Origin: Rhipicephalus microplus
Taxonomy: Eukaryota > Arthropoda > Arachnida > Ixodida > Ixodidae
Direction: 5' to 3'
DNA length: 64,000 nt
Assembly: GCF_043290135.1 (NCBI RefSeq)
Contig: NC_134702.1
Coordinates: 92,355,819-92,419,818, forward strand
Shown here: in pieces, positions 60,102-64,000 of the stretch
Layout: each line of letters begins with the position of its first letter
How positions within the stretch are numbered: the stretch's first letter is position 1
Program-made: the position numbers and the translations under genes
Notes under the pieces: generated by a model
The model's database searches: none
Told to the model about the DNA's origin: nothing
What the model saw: only the letters and a program-made list of their open reading frames with translations

Positions 60102-60373
60102 ACTACATCCTTTAAAAAGCTTAAAACTGATTTTGCATCAAAAAGCGGCGCTTCGCAGAGAAACATAATCGGATGTAAAGCAAGATTATAGCGGTATGCT
60201 AAAGCAAAATATTTCTTTCTCTCACTTTTAGCTTCCGGACACTCCAGGAGGACGTGGAGGACAGTTAGCCTCTCACCACATCTACCACAAGTAGGAGGTT
60301 CATCGCCAGTCAGCAGGAAGCTATGGGTACCATAAGTGTGTCCTATTCTGAGGCGACCGAATAGGACATCAGT

Positions 60374-61012
60374 TCACCGTGTTCTCGTAGCGGAGGGCCA
60401 GTAACCCAACCGCGGCTTAATCAAGTGAAGCTTATTATTTATTTCTGTGTCCCACAAGCGTTGCCAGTGGTTTCGCAGTTTCTTACGTAGGAAGGGTTTT
60501 AGATCTGTTGTGGGGACAGTAGCGATGGGGTTAATCGCGCGCAATATAATTGACGTGGCCATTTGGTCAGCTGACACATTGCCCTCGATGCTTCTATGGC
60601 CAGGAACCCAGCAAATAGTAACATGCTGGTTGGACATGTACACAGTACATAGGACAGAATACAACTCAATTATTACCGGATTTCTTAATCTAAAAAGTGA
60701 TCTTAATGCATTTACGATGCTTAATGAGTATGTAAATATAATTGATTTTTGTATGTTTGATTTCCGTATATGCTTCACAGCCGACAATAGTGCATAACCC
60801 TCATCCGTAAATATACTTGTTTCCGGGTGCAGCACACCGGATTCCGAGAAGGATGGTCCGACGGCTGCATAAGCCACCCCTGCATGCGACTTAAAAGCGT
60901 CGGTATAAAACTCTACGCATGAGTAGTTGGACTGGAGTTCTCGGAAATGCATTTTAATATGTGCTTCTGGTGCATGTTTAGTGATCTCGACAAATGAGGT
61001 GTCACAGTGCAT
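60374..61012 (-). pseudogene. LINE RNase H domain, catalytic residue lost
   Basis: 'CVEFYTDAFKSHAGVAYAAV' holds the first Asp and 'WVPGHRSIEGNVSADQMA' the last block. The usual Asp of the middle block (normally TDS) is Tyr here: 'IIFTYSLS', codon 60730-60728. The frame is the same as the RT but separated by TAG stops at 61264-61262 and about 61015. Downstream, in a shifted frame (about 60335-60230), a 'CGRC...H....C' motif typical of LINE C-termini is readable. Confidence 0.8.
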
Positions 61013-61261
61013 AAGCTACCACTGCCACGGCGGTAAAAGTATCGCTGTGAGCGTAGGACAAAGTTCTAGCAGCGGAACACCCATTTTCTCACTTAAGTTT
61101 CTTACACGCAAAGAGAACGGCTTTCTCACTGCGGGTCGGTTATGGAAAAGGGTGGCAGCGGTCATATCGTTTATAGTTGAATAAGATGGATGCTTGATGT
61201 TTGCGCGTACCTTTATAAAATATGTGAAACTGCTATAGGATCGCTGCAGGTGAAGTGACCA

Positions 61262-62950
61262 CTAATTCGACTCTACATAGAGGCTCTGGATCGGACTTGT
61301 CCTGAAAGCACCGGTGGCAAGTCGGATACCCAGATGGTTAATGGGGTCTAGGATTTTTAATGCACTTGGCGTTGCGGAATGATAAATTATAGAGGCATAA
61401 TCAAGGCGTGACCCGACAAGGCTTTTGTATAACTTCAAGAGGCACTTTTGATCACTACCCCATGTTGTACGTGACAGGAGTTTTAGGACGTTCATCGCTT
61501 TCAAACATTTCATTTTGACATATTTAATATGGGGAATAAACGTCAGCTTAGAATCTAAAGTGGTTCCCAGGAATTTATGCTCGCTGTTAACAGAGAGTTG
61601 GTCTCCCTTGATCGCAACGTTTGGTAGTGGCATTACCCCTCGTTTATTGGAAAAAAGTATGCAAGTACTTTTATTCGTGTTTATTTTAAAACCATTTTCA
61701 TCCGCCCATTTAGAGAATTTATTCATTCCAAGCTGCACTTGTTGTTCGCAGATAGACATATTGCATGATTTGAAACTCATCTGCACATCATCAACATACA
61801 CGGAATAAAACATCGCGCATGGAATGACTGACTGCAGGGAGTTCATTTTTACAAGAAAGAGTGTGCAACTAAGCACGCCCCCTTGCGGAACACCAGTCTC
61901 TTGGGTAAAAGTTCTAGAGAGAGCATTTCCCACTTTTACGCGAAAGGTTCGGTTAGACAGATAACTTTTAATTGTGTTTAGCATGTTCCCACAGATGCCC
62001 ATGGTGACAAGATCGCAGAGAATCCCGAATCGCCATGTGGTGTCGTACGCCTTCCCTAAGTCTAGGAATACCGAAAGTACGAACTGCCTATGAATAAATG
62101 CATCTATGATGTATGTCTCTAAGCGAACAAGGTGGTCTGTTGTCGACCTCCCCTCTCTGAAACCACACTGAAGGGGGTCTAGTATACTGTTACTTTCTAA
62201 AAAGTAGATTAAGCGGCGGTTTATCATTTTCTCATATAGTTTGCATAGACAGCTTGTTAGCGCTATTGGCCTGTAGCTGGCGGCCAAGGACGGATCGTTG
62301 CCTTGTTTAAGTACTGGGATAACTATAGCTTCTTTCCATGAAAATGGAATATACTCAGCTGCCCACATGATATTGAAGAGAGTTAGGAGTGTTTTTAGTG
62401 CTTCGGGATGAAGGTACTTGACCATTTCGTATGTTATACGATCGACACCTGGCGCCGAGTTGTTGCAGCACGCAAGAGATGCCTTAAGTTCAGCTAATGT
62501 AAATGGGCAGTTGTAAGTCTCACTGGATGGACGTTTACATTTAAGGGGCTGCCACTCTTCGCGTTCTTTGAATTTTAAGAGCGTTTCTGTACAGTTTGAT
62601 GCACTTGAAACGTATTCAAAGTGTTCGCCTAGGCAGTCCGCCTGCTCCTCTAGGCTCTCACCTCGGCTATTTACCAAGGGCAGGGGGTGCGACTCCCGAC
62701 CCATTAACTTGTTTACCCTATTCCAAACCTTTGTTTCGTCGGTGTAAGAATTGATACCAGATATGTACCTATTCCAACTTTCTTTCTTTGCAAGACGACG
62801 CGTTCTTCTAGCTTGTGACTTCACCTGTTTAAAGTTGATGAGGTTTTCAGCCGTTGGGTAATTTCGGAGTAATCTCCAAGCTTTATTTTGACTATTTCGC
62901 GCTTTCCGACAATCGTCATTCCACCATGGGATGCGACGCTTATTAGTCAT
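61262..62950 (-). pseudogene. LINE reverse transcriptase segment of ORF2
   Basis: 562 open codons with RT blocks in order: 'SYRPIALTSCLCKLYEKMI', 'FREGRSTTDHL', 'FLDLGKAYDTTW', 'TGVPQGGVLSCTLF' and YVDD at 61799-61788. A thumb region resembles 'KFLGTTLDSKLTFIPHIKY'. The RT itself looks intact, but it is cut from the endonuclease by a TGA just upstream (62962-62960) and from RNase H by a TAG, so ORF2 as a whole is broken. Confidence 0.88.
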
Positions 62951-62959
62951 TCCGTTAGT

Positions 62960-63791
62960 TCACTTAATACATTTCGCTGCAGCGTCAATAATAAAATCTG
63001 TTAGGTATGCCACAGCATCGTCTATATTAAAATCAGCAATGTCCTCTTCATCTGAAAATGTGTTTTCTCGGAACAGTTCCCAGTTGGCTGACTTGGTGTT
63101 CCAACGAGGAAAGTCAGGCGAGCATGTATCTTCTTTAGTTAGCTTCAGCATTATCGGGAAGTGGTCACTCTCAAAGGGGTTCTTGAGAACAGACCACTCC
63201 AGATAAGGAATTAGTGTACTCGAGACAATACTCAGGTCTATAGAAGAGTATGTGTTGTGCGTAATGCTATAATATGTTGATTCTTTTTTGTTAAGTAAAC
63301 ATGCACCTGACGAAAACAGAAAGTGTTCTATTAGACGTCCTCGTGCATCCAAACGGGAGTCGCCTCATAGAGGATTATGTGCATTTAAGATCACCAACAA
63401 CTATATATGGCGGAGGAAGTTCATCAATGAAGCTTTGAAAATCTGTCTTCGAAAGTTGATAGCACGGAGGAATGTAAATAGAAGTAATTGTTAGTAGCTT
63501 CCCGAACAGCACTGCTCGGACAGCAACTGCCTCAAGAGAAGTTCGGAGGTTTAATTGCTTACAGGCAACACCTTTATCAATTATTATAGCGACACCGCCC
63601 GACGAGACGGCAGCGTTGTCACGGTCTTTGCGGAAGATGACATATTGCTTTAGAAAGTTTGTTTGTGTGGACTTAAGATGTGTTTCCTGAACACACAGCA
63701 CCTTTGGAGTATGTTTATTAAGAAGTTCTCTAATATCATCGAGGTTATGGAGAAGTCCTCTCACATTCCACTGTAAAATCTGCGTGTCCAT
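62960..63791 (-). pseudogene. LINE apurinic endonuclease segment of ORF2, broken
   Basis: ATG 63791 opens 'MDTQILQWNVRGLLHNLDDI', with 'VLCVQETHLKS' (catalytic Glu) and 'GGVAIIIDKG'. The expected 'GDxNxH' block is reached near 63395, where a one-base frameshift and a stop interrupt it. The frame then continues from 63352 ('LDARGRLIEHF'-like region) with 'SSIDLSIVSS' and 'ESDHFPI' (the SDH catalytic block). It ends at TGA 62962-62960. Confidence 0.85.
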
Positions 63792-63835
63792 TTTAGATGT
63801 GTTTTGTGCTGTGTGCTCAAGGATGGAAAATTAGC

Positions 63836-64000
63836 TCACGGACCCTTTCCAGGGGCCGTGACACGAGATTTTTCTTTTTTGGATCGGTCGACGGAGTCGC
63901 GCCGATCCTTAGGCGCTTGCTGCGCCCTCACGTTCGGAGTTGTGTCCATTGCCTCTAGCGAGGCACTGAACAAGCGCTCTTGCGAGTGCTGCAGTTGTTT
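63836..64000 (-). CDS. LINE ORF1 C-terminal tail (partial at window edge)
   Basis: 54 codons open from the window edge to TGA 63838-63836, rich in Lys, Arg, Gln and Ser (for example 'KDRRDSVDRSKKEKSRV'). It sits 44 bases upstream of the ORF2 ATG, the usual ORF1-ORF2 spacing in LINEs. The nucleic-acid-binding part lies outside the window. Too short to recognise alone; context supports the call. Confidence 0.6.
   Translation of the reverse strand, partial: KQLQHSQERLFSASLEAMDTTPNVRAQQAPKDRRDSVDRSKKEKSRVTAPGKGP

Larger units (their letters stand above)
59685..64000 (-). mobile_element. Degenerate I-like LINE, continuing beyond the window
   Basis: Order on the minus strand: ORF1 tail, endonuclease, RT, RNase H, C-terminal Cys/His motif, 3' UTR, and an (ATC)n tail at 59700-59685. 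Endonuclease plus RT plus RNase H in one ORF2 points to the I group of non-LTR elements. Stop codons and one frameshift inactivate ORF2. The 5' end is outside the window. Confidence 0.85.

Noticed and set aside
1..64000. CRISPR arrays, tRNA genes, rRNA genes or bacterial-type operons
   Set aside because: No regularly spaced direct repeats; the only tRNA-like sequence is the SINE head at about 25.27-25.34 kb; gene structure is eukaryotic throughout.

Overview
This window looks like nuclear DNA from a hard tick (Ixodida). The grounds are spliced arthropod-style genes with short exons and kilobase introns, AT-rich non-coding DNA, very dense mobile-element debris, and a tRNA-derived SINE whose body I recognise as the tick 'Ruka' type. 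The species assignment is inference. I see no bacterial operon, CRISPR array, tRNA gene or rRNA gene.

Two host genes are present, both on the minus strand. (1) 12114-18058: a complete TRIM-NHL protein (RING, B-box, coiled coil, filamin repeat, six NHL repeats). It has four coding exons joined by phase-0 introns and predicts 681 residues, a likely E3 ubiquitin ligase. A CpG-rich block at about 26.3-28.3 kb lies upstream on the same strand and carries a good minus-strand splice donor, so it may be the promoter and first non-coding exon. (2) 35638-58764: the last nine exons (507 codons) of a full-length ABCB/P-glycoprotein-type exporter, covering the second half of TMD2 and all of NBD2. Its 5' exons lie upstream, beyond the mobile DNA at 59.7-64 kb. 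The frame is open across every junction. The NBD has an unusual Q-loop (Gln replaced by Cys) and an LSEGQ signature, and the last intron is of the GC-AG type.

The rest is mainly transposable elements. 1-12 kb: a small Tigger-like MITE, a diverged tandem duplication and a TTAA-flanked MITE. 15-22 kb: further TTAA-flanked MITEs and a long foldback element with another MITE nested in it. 24.8-26 kb: a decayed mariner split by a tRNA-type SINE. 28.8-30.1 kb: an internally deleted piggyBac element with perfect TTAA flanks and repeated palindromes. 30.5-31.4 kb: two hairpin-forming inverted repeats. 36.9-37.9 kb: a 5'-truncated LINE inside the ABC gene. 45.7-48.7 kb: more MITEs, a SINE fragment and a hAT-like end. 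51.7-57.0 kb: a degenerate Ty3/Gypsy LTR retrotransposon inside an ABC intron. 59.7-64 kb: a degenerate I-like LINE with ORF1 tail, endonuclease, RT and RNase H, running off the window.

No clearly new biological system is visible. The most original observations are the atypical ABC nucleotide-binding domain, the set of TTAA-targeting MITE families sharing AGGG-type termini beside a piggyBac relative, the perfect 54-bp inverted repeat, and the nested-insertion stratigraphy. Coordinates of exons come from reading splice signals and reading frames by eye; no alignment was run.
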